Assembly (NCBI GenBank): GCA_025345505.1
Contig: JANVCC010000120.1
Location: 6,965,053-7,029,052 of the forward strand
Source of the DNA: Todiramphus chloris collaris
Lineage: Eukaryota > Chordata > Aves > Coraciiformes > Alcedinidae
Length of the DNA: 64,000 nucleotides
Direction of reading: 5' to 3'
Below the pieces are notes generated by a model, which saw only the letters and a program-made list of their open reading frames with translations, made no database searches and was not told where the DNA came from. The translations under genes were made by a program, and so were the position numbers. Within the stretch, counting starts at the first letter, position 1. Every line of letters starts with the position of its first letter. This document shows positions 1 through 13,078 of this stretch, one piece after another.

Positions 1-402
1 TGTTCTTATTTCGGTTTTTGGTTTTGTTTTTATTTTTTTTTTAAATATGCACCTTATCAGACTGACCCCCCCCACACCCCCTCCCCGCAGTCTGCCAGAG
101 CCGCCCCAGACGTGTGGTGTAATAATGTAGTTATTTAACTTGCTGGGTACAATGTATGTGAATACTGTAAATAGAGCTCGGCCCGACGCCGGGGACGCAC
201 ACCCAGCCCGGCCCGGGAGGATTCACGGCTGCCCGGGGCTCGCAGCCTGGCTGGGGGGGGGTCACTCCCCGTCCCCACGCATGTGCTGGGTGCTGGTGGA
301 GCGCCCGGGGCCCGGCCGGCACCACGCTGCTCTCCGTGCCCTTGTGACAGTGTTATGTATCTGGACAACCTCTGCGAATAATAAAAGTGGACAACTGCCC
401 TC
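1..402 (+). other. MAP7D1: 3' UTR end of upstream gene, probably MAP7D1
   Basis: There is no convincing coding frame here. The stretch holds T-rich and AU-rich sequence (TATTTA near 131) and ends with a canonical poly(A) signal on the + strand, followed by GT-rich sequence near 420-450. In vertebrates the + strand gene just upstream of THRAP3 is MAP7D1, a microtubule-associated MAP7-family protein, so this is most likely the end of its 3' UTR. The assignment rests on synteny only; the coding part lies outside the window. Confidence 0.55.
380..385 (+). terminator. Poly(A) signal AATAAA of the upstream gene
   Basis: A canonical AATAAA lies after an AU-rich stretch and is followed about 30-60 bases later by G/T-rich sequence. 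Cleavage would fall near 400. Confidence 0.6.
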
Positions 403-899
403 ACCTCTTCCCCGTGTCCCCGGGATGGGAACCTGCGGGTGGGTGGCTGTACTGGCTGCTCTGCTGAGCCGGGCTGGGCTGGGTGGGCAGCTCTACCCGC
501 CCCCGTGGGGCAGATCACCCCCGGGCAGGGCTCACCCCTCGAGTGCACAGCACCGTTTGGTCTGTAGGCTCCCTGCTCCCCCCGGGGAGGCTGCGGGACC
601 AGCCTTCGCCGCAGAGCCGCTGTCTGAGCGCTGCACCGCCCTGGCCCAGCCCCTGAGCCGGGGGCCGGCAGCCAGGCCCTCGGGACCTGCAACCAGCCCA
701 GGGCGGGTGGGAAGCGGAGCCTGAGGCCTCCGGGTGCTGAGGGCCGCGGCCTGCACCGCCAGGGCCCGTCAGGCGAAGAGAGCGGGGCGGGGCGACTGGC
801 CACAGCCGGCACAGGGCCCCTCCAGCCACCGGAAGCTCTCGGTGCCCCCCAGGCTGGGGCCGGGAGGCGGCACGGCTCGGCCCGGCCCACCTCGGGCCT
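403..899. other. Short GC-rich intergenic spacer
   Basis: This spacer between the upstream poly(A) site and the THRAP3 promoter is GC-rich, and the open frames across it look like chance products of base composition. I see no exon, RNA gene or mobile element. Confidence 0.5.
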
Positions 900-1119
900 G
901 CGCCATGACCACCGCCCCCGCCGCCATTTCCCGGCCGGGCCCCGCCCCTCCCCACCGGAAGCCCCGCCCTCTCAGTGGCGCCAGGGGCGGAGGCGGAATG
1001 ACGTCAAACCCCGCGCCGGCCCCGCTGGGAGTTGCAGTCCGCGCGGCGCAGGAGCCAATGAGCGCGGCGGGGGGCGGGACTGCGGCTCCCGGCAGCCCCC
1101 GCGGGCGGGCGGCGGGCGG
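900..1119 (+). promoter_or_regulatory. THRAP3: THRAP3 CpG-island promoter
   Basis: Dense CpG sequence without a TATA box. A perfect cAMP response element (TGACGTCA) is at 999-1006. A CCAAT box is at 1055-1059. Bases about 1024-1040 (GCTGGGAGTTGCAGTCC) match the ZNF143/Staf type site in reverse. A GCGGAAGTGCG motif, resembling ETS and NRF1 sites, lies near 1127-1137. Such a set is typical of a housekeeping promoter. The transcription start is inferred to be near 1110-1140. Confidence 0.65.
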
Positions 1120-1193
1120 GCGCGAAGCGGAAGTGCGTGCGCGGGAGGTGGAGGCGCCTGGCTGCTGAGGAGGCCGCGGGCGGAGTGGGTCCG
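1120..1193 (+). other. THRAP3: THRAP3 non-coding exon 1
   Basis: The exon ends at a strong donor, CCG|GTGAGT, with the intron starting at 1194. It contains no ATG leading into the THRAP3 frame and is taken as 5' UTR. The 5' boundary is approximate because transcription starts cannot be read from sequence. Confidence 0.55.
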
Positions 1194-4100
1194 GTGAGTG
1201 CGGGTAGGCCTGGCCTGTGGGGCCTGGCGCGGTCCTGCTCGGCCCTCCGCCACCGGGCTCTCCCCCGCTGGGCTCTCCCTCTCCCCTTCCATTCTCCCGT
1301 CTCGCATCGGGGGCCCTCTGCGGCCGCGCCGTCCCCCCTGGGCCGGGCCTTGTCGTCTCCCCCCGCCCCCCCCCCCCCCGCCCCCGCGCGGGGCCGCCCC
1401 CCCCCCCCCCCTCCATGTGCCGAGCGCGGCCCCGTCGTCCCCTCCGGAGTGACGGGAGCGCGGCGCGGAGCGCTCCCGGGGCCCGGCCCGAGCAGGGCCT
1501 CGTGGCTGGGCCAGGCCAGGCCTAGCGCCGCCTCCTCGTGTCCGCGGCGCCGTTTGGTGCCGGCCCAGGCCTGGCCCCAGAGCCCGCCCATGTCCCGCTG
1601 CTGCTCGGCCTGGCCCTCGACACTCATTTTCCTGTCCAGGCCCAGCTCGCTTCTGAAGATTCCGGGCCTCTGGGTCCCATCCCGGAGATTCTTCCCCTGC
1701 TTCGGGCCTCCTCCTCTCCCGGTGGGTTTCCTCCATTCACCAGGGTCATGGGCTCTCTGGGGTCTCTGCATGCTCGCTGCCGGTACTCCCAGGGAGCGCG
1801 GACTGAGTGGCAGCTTGCAGCAGTAGCTGCTTGTTCGGGCCGCTGCTGTGACCCCATCAGCTGGGGTTCAGTTCCCCAGCCCCCCAACGATGTGCAGCTC
1901 TCACTGGGCTCATGCACCAGTGCTCAGCACTGTGTGCTCTTCAGTGCAGTGGATGGATTTGTTCACTCGAATTCCCCGCTCTGCGTCTTGTTTAAAAATG
2001 GAATTCAGTAGAGCCTCTGGGGGTGCAGCAGAGCGGGCTTCACGGTGGCACAGAGACACCTGAATCCTCATCAAGCTGAACGAGGGCTCGTTTCCCTGAC
2101 TTTGGTTTATTTGGGGAGATGAATACGTTTGAGGTTTCTGTAAATACATTTCAAAATCTCCACGAGGTAGTTGCCATTGTCGTTGCCTCCTGAGTGGCTT
2201 CCTGAGTGTGTTTATGTGCCAGAAGGTGACGCTATAAGTTTTGAATAAGAAGTTTTCTGTGTAGCAACCCTGGGAGGTGCAGGTTCACTTCTGTTTGCTC
2301 GTGTCTGTGAGGGCTCCGTAGCCGTGGAGCGGGTGGTGGTGTGTGTGCAACTGGGGTTCCTCAGGTCTCGTTGGATGTGGGGTGCTCATTTTTTTTTTTA
2401 CATATACGTTTATCTGTCTGATGTTCTGGCATAAGAACAGATTCGTTTGTTGAATTAAACAACACGTAAAGCCATCTGGAAACCATTATAGGTTCTTATA
2501 GCCGATGGGTGGAAGGAGAGGAGCCTTTATCTGCCACTTCCGCGGCCATGCCAGCACAGAGTGGCTGTGAGGGCGGCCGCAGGGTCACATCAGCAGATGG
2601 ACACGTTCCGGATGCTCTTCCCTAAGAGCACAGCCGATTAAGTCATCCAGTCCCTCTGTTGCCGTGTTCCTTTCCCACTAGCAGCGAGGGCGGGCAGGGC
2701 GAGGCCAGCGTGTGTTTTTAATGTGCCTTTTGTGTGGGCGCTGCCCTCCAGTGCTGTGGCTGGAGAGGAGACCTGTTCTGGGGGCTGGATTGCATAACCT
2801 GCCTCCCAGCCCTTTAGAAAGATGTGGTTTAAAGCTCAGGCTCCCCGTGGGGTTGTGTGTGGCCTCTCCGATGGCCTTTAAGGGACTGCATTATAGAGAC
2901 AGAAAAAGGGAGTGTTTCTTTGGATGCAGCAGTGTCTTCTGCTGGAGGGGGTGGCAGTTGGGCTGCGCTTGCCGTGGCCCAGCGCAGGGGGGGACAGGGC
3001 TGGCTGTGACCTGCACCCTTAGTTACACAATCTGCCAGCAGGTAAGAGGATAAAATGAGGCAGTCATTGTAGAGAGCTGTCCAAAATGTACAGGGCTTTG
3101 ACATGGCATCCTCTGTAGAGTCAGAGCCTTGGGGTTGGGTCTAAATTTTCTTTGGATCTTGCTATATATTATTATTTCACGTTCTCTCTTCTGTGAGTTA
3201 CTTGTTCCCCCTTCAGCAGGGCCAGGGAGGGGCACATCCCAGAAGGTGGTTTTCTCTCAAGTGGTTAAGAAGCTGACATTGTCAGGTAGCAGAGCAGCTC
3301 CACAGGCAGTTCTTGAGCAGGCAGGCCTCGGTGTCCCGAGGTGTCTCCTGAGGACACGTGGGAGCGTGATCTGCAGGTGGCACGATGCAGCGCAGGGCTC
3401 TGGAGTCCCGCCCGTGCTCCGGTCGCTGCGGCCCTGCCCGGGGAGGGAGGAAGGTGCAGGGTGCCATGGCTGGTGAGCGTGCGGGAGGCCTGGCCGCTGC
3501 TGGCTCCAGTACCGCTCTCGCACATCATTTTTATCTGGGGAGCAAAAGCTGAACCTTTTCCCCAGCCGTTACTGTACAGAAGGAGCCTGGCCATGGTAAG
3601 GAGGCGCCTGCAGCACAGCCCACCCGCTCTCTTCCCCAGGCTCTCTCTGCAGATGCAGCAGCGGGTCTGGCCCTGGGCACGCGTGTGCCGGGAGGGAGCC
3701 GTGCCGCGTTCTGCGGGTGCCGCTCTGTCTGCAGCGGTCGTGCCCCTGTTTCTGCCAGGTTACGCGCTGGTGGCTCCCTGCTTTTTTCCCTCCCTTCTAA
3801 CTCCGTGTCTCGGGAAAACGCAGCCCTGCTCTGGCCAGGGGGAGGGTCCCCTGCGTGCTGGGGTTCCGAGCAGCCCGTGCCCCGGCCTGGTTTTCCACCG
3901 CAGCTTTGACAAAAGGAAAGCGTTGTCGTGTGCTGTACGTTGAACGGGTGTTCTGCTGTCAGGGTTACGCTGGGGTGACTGAGCTGTCTGATGGTTTCTC
4001 CAGCTTATTTAAGCTGGTAAACTGTTTAAGAAAATGGTCGTTGGGATCAGGCTGGGGGAGGGCTGAGGTTGGCATGTTGCGGGAAAGCTGGTGAGCACCT

Positions 4101-6237
4101 TCTGACACAGTTGGTGCTAGAAGAAAACAAAAACATCACATGTAGAAAACACCAGGATATAAAAGAGGTTACAATCCATGCACATCAGCAGACTTAATTT
4201 TAATTGTGAGATTTTTTTTTTTTTTTTTTTTTGTTTGTTTGGTTTTGGTTGTTGTTTTTTGCTGTTGTTGTTGTTTGGGTTTCTTGGTTGGTTTGGGTTC
4301 TGTTTGATTGTTCTGGGTTTTTAGGCCTTTTTTTTTGACCTGCTTCCACTTTCTCTGCTGTGAAAGAACTCTTGCTCTGCGAGGCCTGGGAGGCGCTCAG
4401 CAGCACTGCTGAAGCCTGAGGATGCTGTCTCTTGTAAAACCACAGTGTTCCCTTTGTAGCTGCATCACCAGCGCCCTGAAAGAAGGGTGTGCTTTTGCCA
4501 GAAGCTTGATGGTTATTTTTTTAGCTCACTCGACTTTGTCTGTGCAAAATGACAGTTTGCCATGTCGGAACTCAGTAATTGTTTCAGCAGCTACGTAGCC
4601 CTTGGACTTCTTTCCATATCTGGGAAAGTTTACAATGTACCGGGCTGTGTTTAATGGCTCGTGTGCCAGTACCTGACGTGGGGTTCGGGGCACTACGGTG
4701 GTACGGAGAGTTCCTCTGTGCGGCAGGATTCCTGCTGGATGTTTTGTGTAGCTGAGGCCGTGGGCACCGAAGGCGAGAGGGCTGGTGGTGCTGGTGGTTG
4801 CAGAAGCTGTTCTGGCTCCCCAGGGAGCTTGTGCGAGGAGACGCTGCGAGGCCAAGAGAGCAGCGAGCGCTGGGTGTTGGGGTTGTGCCGCTGTCTCTGG
4901 TCTCTGCTCTGAACTGACCCTGGCTCTGTCCTGGCAGACTCTTGTTCAGCAAACACTGCTGGGCGAGCCTGGGAGTGTGGCTTAAACTGCTCTGTGGGCT
5001 TGTGACACGGCTCCCAGGATGAGGAGAAGGTGTTAGATGTAGCACGGGAGCTCATCTCGTCTCCTGTGTTGCTGCTGGAGTCGTGCCAGGCTGGTGCCTG
5101 GGAACAGGCTGGTGCCATTTTGTTTCTGGGTGACAGGCTGGGTTTGTAGGTCTGGAGCTTCTCTTGCCATAAACGAAAATATCCCTCCCCTCGTCACGGC
5201 GAACCGGGGCGGTGGCAGAGGCTGAGTGGTGGAGGGACTCACCGCTGGGAGGTCTGAGAAAGTTAAGAGTTCCTGCTTAATTTAGCTTTATCGTGTCAGA
5301 GCTATGAATAGTAAAATCAGGGATTACATTTCACGCCAGCTGAGAATTGTGTTTGCGCTGGTTCACTCCATGGTAACCGGAAGCTGCCGCGTCCATGAGA
5401 GAAAAGTAATAATGGCACCCAGAGATGAGAGGCAGGCTCTGGCTGCGGGAGTGCTGGGCCCTGGGCTGGCGGGGGGGCCGTCTCCTGCCCAGCCCTGCCC
5501 GTTTTCTGTCCGGGCCCTTTTCTCCTGCTGTGTATGAAAATACTTTGTATGTTCTCCCCCATGTTGTACGAGAATGAGGCCTCTTTGCAGAGCCCTGCTC
5601 GTAGCTACTGCTCCCCTGGTACAAGAGTGAGTGGATTGCTCACCATTTCATCCCCCGGTTCGTCACCCGGCCATTTTTAGCCCGTTATGATTTACAGTGT
5701 CAGGTCTCTGTACAGAACCCAGAAAAGCCCCCGCCGTAACGCGAGGGGCTGTCGCATGCCCAGCCAGCCTCCGTCCTGCTGCCGCTGCCTGCGGCCACTC
5801 CTGCCTCTGCTTGAGTGAGGGGAGGCTGGCCAGGAACCCGGTAGGTGCGGCTGCTGCGGCAGCGCGGAGGTGATGGTTCAGGGGTGTGGAGGGCACCAGG
5901 CTGCAGTGCTGTTCTCGAGGGAGCTGGGCTCAGTGTTTCTGGTGATGGCTTGTGCCTTAGAAGGGCCTGTGTGTACCTGGTTCGGTCTGACCCTGTGTGT
6001 CTGGGTAGGTTATTACAGGTAATTGCTGCTGCAGGGCTGTGGCTGAGGTCGGGTTCCTGAGTTGAGGATCTATGTATGTGCTGTCTGATTAGATGAAGTA
6101 AATTTGGCAGCCCTTTTTAACTGGGAAGCGGTGTTGGAATGAATGGCTAAAATCAGAATCCTTTCCCGTGCTTGTAAAATGTGAGGATTTGCTAATATCT
6201 TCATTGGTTTAAATTGGATTTTCCCTTTCTTTCCTAG
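1194..6237 (+). other. THRAP3: THRAP3 intron 1
   Basis: Starts GTGAGT and ends TTCCTAG. The first 350 bases continue the CpG island and include C-runs of 14 (1366-1379) and 15 (1397-1411) bases, likely sequencing trouble spots. A run of 21 T is at 4212-4232, followed by G/T-rich sequence. No other gene is supported. Confidence 0.55.
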
Positions 6238-6303
6238 GTGAGAGTTCTATCACTTCTAATAAAGCAGAATTCAGAAACACCATTGATGGGAGACTTATAC
6301 AAG
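6238..6303 (+). other. THRAP3: THRAP3 non-coding exon 2 with upstream ATG
   Basis: A 66-base exon between a pyrimidine-rich acceptor (TTTCTTTCCTAG|GTGAG) and a strong donor (CAAG|GTACGT). It carries an ATG at 6286-6288 whose frame stays open to the exon end and continues into exon 3. The exon call rests on splice signals and position. Confidence 0.55.
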
Positions 6304-9300
6304 GTACGTAAGCACAGCACTGAAAACTTCCAATAGGCTTATTCCATATGTACCAGGTTTCTGTGGAGAGAAACTTCAGTTATGCACAAGTCTGAATTCT
6401 TTTGGTTAATGGATTTGTGAATAGTTTTCTTACCTAAATTGTGCCATTTCTTGCTTCTCTTGGGGGTTCTGAAACTACAGGCACAAGGATTCACAGACCT
6501 CCAACAGCTGTGACACGGACTCAGTTCTCATCCAAAACCTGCTCACAGTAGTGGGGCTGCACCATGAGGAAGCCATTAGTTTTGAGAGAGAGATGATTTT
6601 TTGGCTTCTCTCTTCCCAGGTTGTGTAGGTTTGTCAGCAAAAAGCTGAGGAAATAAGTTGTTTCCCCCCCTTTTTTCCCTTTTTTTTTTTTTTTTTTTCC
6701 TTTACGGATGTTTTTCTTCCGCCTTTAACAGAAAATCCCACTGCCTGACTTTTGTAATGAAAACATCCAGATTTCTAATCAGCTTTTTCTTGTATTTGTT
6801 TTCTTTGAGCTCCCTGTCGCCAAACTGCCTGAATAACAACATAAGACTTTTTAAGCTCAAAGATAGACAAAATACTTTCTTTTCAAGTAGCTAGTGTCAG
6901 AGCTAAAGTCACGGATTGGTGTTCAGAGCTGGTCGGATAATTGGAAAGGGGTTGTTCAGTACTGCAATCTGCAGAATCAGTCCTGATATTTACAGTTAAC
7001 TTACAGATGATTACAGGAAGAACCTGTAAAAAGTCTTCCAACCGCTCTATAGAACCTGCTTCTCATTATCTGAAAGCAGGGCTGGAGCTCAGTGTTCTTC
7101 AGGGGTTAGTTTAATTGTGTGAAAACCCAAACGTGCCCGAAGGAAAATGTGCAGTTTGAAGGCATATAGACCATAGAGAAACTGGAACTGCTGCTGACAA
7201 ACGAGAGCTTCTCTCGCCGTGGCAGACTGAGCTGAACTTTTCTCCCCCCAGAGCGTGTTTGGCACGTGTTAAAGCAGAACACGCTGCTTTGCTTTGGGAT
7301 TTTTGTTGGGTTTGGTTGTAGCAGCCTTGTCCAGGAAAATTTTTGCTGCAGAGGCTGGTAGATGTAGTTGTAGGGTTTAGTTTAACTTGTGTCATTAATC
7401 TCCTGAAAACACACACTGGACACTCGATCTGTTGTTCTGCTTTTTGTTACCCTAATGAAATTTGAACTGGATGATTAGAAATAGTGGTTTAATTTGCAGG
7501 CTGGCAGCTGGAGCTATGCAGGTGGCTCTTTCTTCTTTGTCTCAAGTGTTCTGTTGATGTCAAGACCGTACTTAATTTTTGGTGCAAGACCAGACCTTAG
7601 CTTGAACATGAAGAATCAAGTAGAAAGTGAGATGATTAGACCTGGATTTCTGAAGTAGCAAAGCCAGGGTGTGCTGTCTGGCCTCTGTGTGTTACTGCTG
7701 GTTTGTCCAGGCTGCTCGGACTACTGAGAGCCGCAACTTTTCCACTTCAAGTAGGTTGCCAGCAAGGTCTGGTGCAGCTGCAGTACAAAGCTTGCTGGGA
7801 GATGGGTTTTACAGAGCTGCCATGCGTAGCAAGGCTCATTTGTCACGCTTCTGGAGTGCTCTTTTACAGCAGGAGCTTTGGTTCACTTCGATATACTGAT
7901 GGCTGTCAGACTTCACTGACTTAGGAATATTATTTTCACCATTTAATTTGACGTAGGAGTTTGACAGTCAGACTGCTAGGGGCATTATTCTGATTCTCTC
8001 TGATAAAACTGATCGATCTGGGAGCTGCAGGGCAGAAGCTGGTGTTAGTGCAGAGATGCAATTTGATAGTGGACACAGTTACACTGAAACAAGATCATAT
8101 TGAAATAAGCTTTAAAAGACGCCGACAGTTGTTTGGTACTGCTGTGTTTTATTTGACATTTTTTATTTCCTGCAGTTTGTATCTTAACTAATTCTGGGCA
8201 GTCCTCAGCAGTGTGATCTCATTGGGTCTCCTGATGTGTCCACGGGTGCCACTCGCTGCCTCTGCCAGGCAGGGACTTAAAGTGCACAGAAGAGGTGATT
8301 TTTACAGGGTTGTGAGTGACAAGCTCCTGTACAGGACTGGATCTTTAAATGCTTGATCAGATTTTCTGCCTCTGCTAGGCCTGGATTGAGGTGATTTTTA
8401 TTGGTTCATTTTATAGATAGCTAGTTTCTGATTTTCAGTGCTATCAGAAAGAACCCAGTGCTGAGATGTCTGTTTGTGTCAGCATTTTCTGATACCTTTG
8501 TAGAGTATGAATTGGGATATAGGGTCACTCAGCAATAAATAATTTTTGTCATCTGAGGTTTTAAGTTGTAAAGAGGGAGTTTCTTGGCTAGGACAAATTT
8601 AAATCGCTGTAAGCCTTGCAGCTATCTTACCACAGTGTTTGGAAGCTGTTGGGAAGTGAAACTTTTTTCCCCACTGTGTATCTCTGTGACTTTTATAGGT
8701 GTATTTTTGTAGTGATTGCTATTGCCTTATTCTACAGAGCACACTTTGTAAGATTTTTAGGATTATCATTTATTTATTTATTGACAATTAACTAATCTTG
8801 TTTGGGTTTTAGAGCTCAGGAGAATGAATTGTGGATCTGGCTGAAGGAGAATATTTTTTTGTTCTCTGATACTGGGGGTGTCCCGCTCGGCTGTTCCAGC
8901 TGGAATGTGTGTGCTAGCGAGCGCTGGACGGGGGACGGGATGCTGGGGCAGAACTGCTTTCTGTCATGAGGTGCTATCTTGTTTGCTTTGGGTCTTACAG
9001 CAAAATAAACAGTAGCAGTTTCATTAAATGCTGTCCAGAAAGGAACAAGTAAATTTTTATTTTCCTCCCACGGTTATACGGAGCTTGCTACAAATGCTTT
9101 TGCAAAATATTTTGCAGTTAACGTTTTGTAAACACTGTGCAGGAAACCGAAGCTGCAGCAATGAGCTTTGCCGTGCTGCGCACGCTTCCAAGGCATGTAC
9201 AGGAGCTGCTCCACTTGCTTCCAAACCTTCTTCGTGTTTATGCTCGGTGTATTACAGACAGAAACGAAGAGAAATGAACTGCTCCTTTTGGGAAGGACAC

Positions 9301-12300
9301 GTCTGCTGTGCCTGTCTCAGCTGGCAGGTGACAGTGCTACGTGGTGTAGCAGCGCTCCAGGGCGTGCTGCGGTGCTTTGTTAGATGGGCTCTGGTGGGTC
9401 TGTTCTGCTCTAACATCTGTAAAAGGGCTGACAGAGTGATGAGTACTGCATGAAAGACTTTAAAAAAAAAAACAGTGGAGGATGGAAAGAGACAGTCAGT
9501 AAAGTAGTGCAGGCCAGTTGGAAATAGGAAACAAATTCCTGGAAAAAGGCATTGTGAAAACTAGAAATGTTCTTCCTTTGACCCACGTCTTGGCATATAG
9601 AAATGTTCTTTGCAGTGTTCTGGAATACGAGATTCCTGGCCTATGGTTTCTGCTCTAGCAGGGAGCGTTGAGCACGTTTCCTGCTTTTCTTCCTGTATCT
9701 GGAAGAAAGGTTAACTGGTTGTCTTTGCCGTGTGCTGCCTTGGCTGGTTTTTCTCCGGCAGCGCTGTAAATACGAGAAGAGTTCGCTGCTGCGGAAGAGA
9801 ACCCAGCTGGCTCTTTATCTGGGTGACACCTTTGTGTAGCAGGGTGTACCAGACATTTGCAGTAATGTTGAGTTTTGTGGAATAAAACAAATCAAACCTC
9901 AAGGGTTTTAGCACAAAGCAAGAAAAAAATGTTTGCGGCATTTCTTTTTATTTTAATTTTTTTTTTTTCTGGTAAGCACTGTGAAAGGCTGCATGTCAAA
10001 GGCCTTTGTAAGATAAAAGGGAAGATCTCTCTTTCACAGACATTTAGACAGATGGACATGACAACAGCCAAAATTAAAAAGAAGGCTGTGGGGTGATTTT
10101 CTTTCTTTGGCATTTTTCACAGACCGGTGTGCGCTCTGGTGAAACGCTGCAGATACGGCAAACTGCAGGCCAGCAGCTTGAGGAAGCTCCTGGTGATCAC
10201 CGGTGGCAGTAAGTGCAACAGTGTGCCAACAAAGGTGCTTCAGTGCTTTTCCTTCTTATTGCAGGTCTGCTTCCTGATTTCCTAACTGCCAGAGCCGAGA
10301 CGGTGCCACCTGGGCATTGAAGGGTGCAGGGGGTGAGCCTGCGCAAGCAGGTAGGCACGCAGCGGGAAAGGCAGCCTCCCAGCCTGGGAAAACGGCCTGT
10401 CTGGGGGTCTGGAATGTACATGGTTCTATTCCTTCTCTCCTGGGTGTGCTGCAGGCTAAGCTCTGTCCACTGAACTGACAGGTAAAACATTAACTGTCCT
10501 GACACCGTTCCATGACAAAAGTTTATCTGCCAGGCAAAGTCCATTGTGGTGGCTTGGTAGGAGCGTTTGCTCTTCCATCGTTTTCACCTCTCTGAGTGGT
10601 GCAGTGGATGGCTGTGAGGATTTGTGAGTGGAGAAGGCAAAGTTTACTTCTTGAAACAGCCTCCAGATTTTAGGAAACACTTTATTTTGAGTGAGAGGCT
10701 TCCAGGCTGTCGGTCCCTTGTCTCAGCCTCCCTCTTATCTGTCCATAGGACTTGTATGAATGAGGTCACGGAATCGGTCTGGATTAAAAATATTATTGTA
10801 AACCAGAAAGTTTCTATAACCTCTGCCATGACATGAATGAAGCTTAGAATGTAGAGGAATAATTCATTGTATTGGCAGGTTGGGCCTTGTTGCTAAGGTG
10901 GTGGTCAGTTGACTGCACTTCCACAGAAATCCCCTCCCAGACCCCGTGCTCATTCTTGTTCTAGTTCTTCAAGTAGCAGCACTGTGTCTGCAGAAAACTG
11001 TCCACAGAAGTTACTGCTGAGCATCAAAGTGAGGTGACTTTGGCCTTTGTCTTCACACATTTTATCTGAGTCAGTTATTCATTCTTAGAACAACCAAATA
11101 TATATCGCAATAAGTTTACAACTTCAGGGTCAACACAGGGGAGCTGCAGTGACTCCAGTATTGAGTTTGTTTAACCTTTTGAGTGCTGACAGAGCATAGC
11201 AACTCAGTTGCTATTCCAGCTGGAGTTACCTCACACGTTAGGAATAAATCAACTTTAAAAATATTGACAAAGATTAAAAAAACCCCCAACTTCTAAGGCA
11301 CAGGAGCTTTTGGCACACAGCACACACGCCAGCCTCGTGTTTGGCTGGGAAGTGCTGTGGATCAAAGCAAGAGACAAAGACTCTTAAACAGCTCAAAGCA
11401 AGTGATACTTTGAAAATCTATTTTGGGGCCTCCTCAGGGCTTACTGGGAGTTACTGCCACTTCTACTCTGCTTGGTCGGCTAGCTGTAACCATGTGCTTT
11501 TTCTTGGGAAATTATTTCAGCAGAGGCACCACAGGGAAGAGCTGTGGTGAGAGACGGTTTCGTTCCGTTAGTCCACTGAAAGGATTGAAGCAGTGTGGAG
11601 TTCAGTAGTAGAGAGCTCTCCTGAAGTGACATGGTTTATGGTCTAGATTTCTAATCCTACAGAACACAGCTTTTTTTCTGGTTTTGTTGTATCAGAGCCC
11701 CTCAGGATTCAGTTGGGAGCAGCTCTCTGGTTCCCAGAGGCAATTTACATCATCTTCCTATAGCTTCTAGTAGCTCCTATTACCATTTGTCTCATCTGTG
11801 TCTCCTCCCTGTTTTGGTTTACTGTGCTAAATTTTGGATTGTTTTGCCAACAAACTGGGAAATGTTGCCATTTCATCAAAAGTATTTAGTAAACTCAAGT
11901 GAAATAGTTACAAATGGCCCTTTCACCCATTTTTTTTCCCTGAAAGATGACCATGCCTGAGAATGAGCTGTGGTAGTGCTTTTGGATTTTCATCCCTGGT
12001 GTGATTTATTTTTTCCTAATAGAACAGGAAGCATTAATTATTTTTAAAAAATTATTACTATTTTCTGCATACTTTCTAGTGTGGGATATATTAAAATACT
12101 TCAGGTGCATTGATATACTGTTGTTAGTATAGGGAAAGAGAAGAATGGGAACACGTAGCAAGATTTTTAAACTGAAAGCCAACTTCTGATTTCTGGCAAG
12201 TGCCAGGTCTGGTGACGAACTGGTGAAGCACTTTAGCAGCAGTTGCTCCTGTGACGGGCGCGGGGCCGTTCCTCCAGTGCCCTGGCAGTGGTGTGCTGCC

Positions 12301-13078
12301 TGGTAACCATATATGTAATCTGGCTTTGGGAGCCACTGACAGCGCAGACCTCGCAAGTCAGGCCGCTGGAATTTGCTTAAAATGGATACAGCAGCAGGGA
12401 GCGGTTGTTCTCAGACACCCAAATGTTGCTATTTTTAATCAGTAGGTGAAAAAAGGGGTAAAGTTGAACTACTGTAATTCCTTTTTTTCCCCTGTGAGTA
12501 TCTGGGGGGACGTCGGAGTTCTTTTGGCTGCAGCAGAGCTCCTCGCTGCCCGGTGGGCTCTCCTGGCTGACCCCAGCAGCTGCACAGACTGCACCAGGCA
12601 GGCCACGGCCGTCCAGCAGCCAGCCTGAGCTGCAGAGCTGTGCCCACGTGGCACAGACTATCCTTTCTGTTGTCACTCTGTCTGAAAATTTAGAGAGAGG
12701 GTGGATTTGGGGGGTTTCTGGCAGTAAGCCTCTGCCCTCTCCTCAGGTTTGCCTTAACTCACTGCATTCAGCTGCAGGACTCCTATTTCTGATGACCCTG
12801 GGTTAAAAGCCTTTTATTCTTTTTTTTTTTTTTTTCTGATTTCCTCCGTAGACTGAAATAAACCTTTTATTCTGAGCCCAACACCATTCATCTGTTCTCA
12901 GGCAGCCACTTCAAACACTGGTATTTCCAGTCTTATCAGGCTCCGTGTCACTCTAGTTTGTCAGGCTGCCAGATGTTGCCTGTTCTCCCAATCTGCCACA
13001 TGACTTCATTGTTTCCCAATACTTTTATTCCCCCGTTTCCTTCAGGTACAGCTAGCAGGTGCTTGCAAAGATGTCTAA
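6286..13078 (+). other. THRAP3: Upstream ORF overlapping the THRAP3 start codon (spliced)
   Basis: If exon 2 (ending 6303) joins exon 3 (starting 13046), the ATG at 6286 opens a 16-codon frame. It reads M-G-D-L-Y-K in exon 2 and stops with TAA at 13076-13078. The THRAP3 ATG is at 13071-13073, so the small frame ends 8 bases into the main frame. The upstream ATG has a weak -3 base (T) but G at +4; the main ATG has A at -3. This layout allows leaky scanning and could dampen translation. The effect is inferred. Confidence 0.45.
6304..13045 (+). other. THRAP3: THRAP3 intron 2
   Basis: A 6.7 kb intron from GTACGT to TTCCTTCAG. It is AT-richer than the flanks, with homopolymer T and A runs (for example near 6670-6690, 9461-9471 and 12820-12836). 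I see no open frame with recognisable protein similarity, no tRNA or other RNA gene, and no clear CR1 copy. Confidence 0.5.

Noticed and set aside
769-1826. Several open frames on both strands over the THRAP3 promoter
   Set aside because: They are products of CpG-island base composition; the poly-C tracts appear as poly-Pro or poly-Gly.
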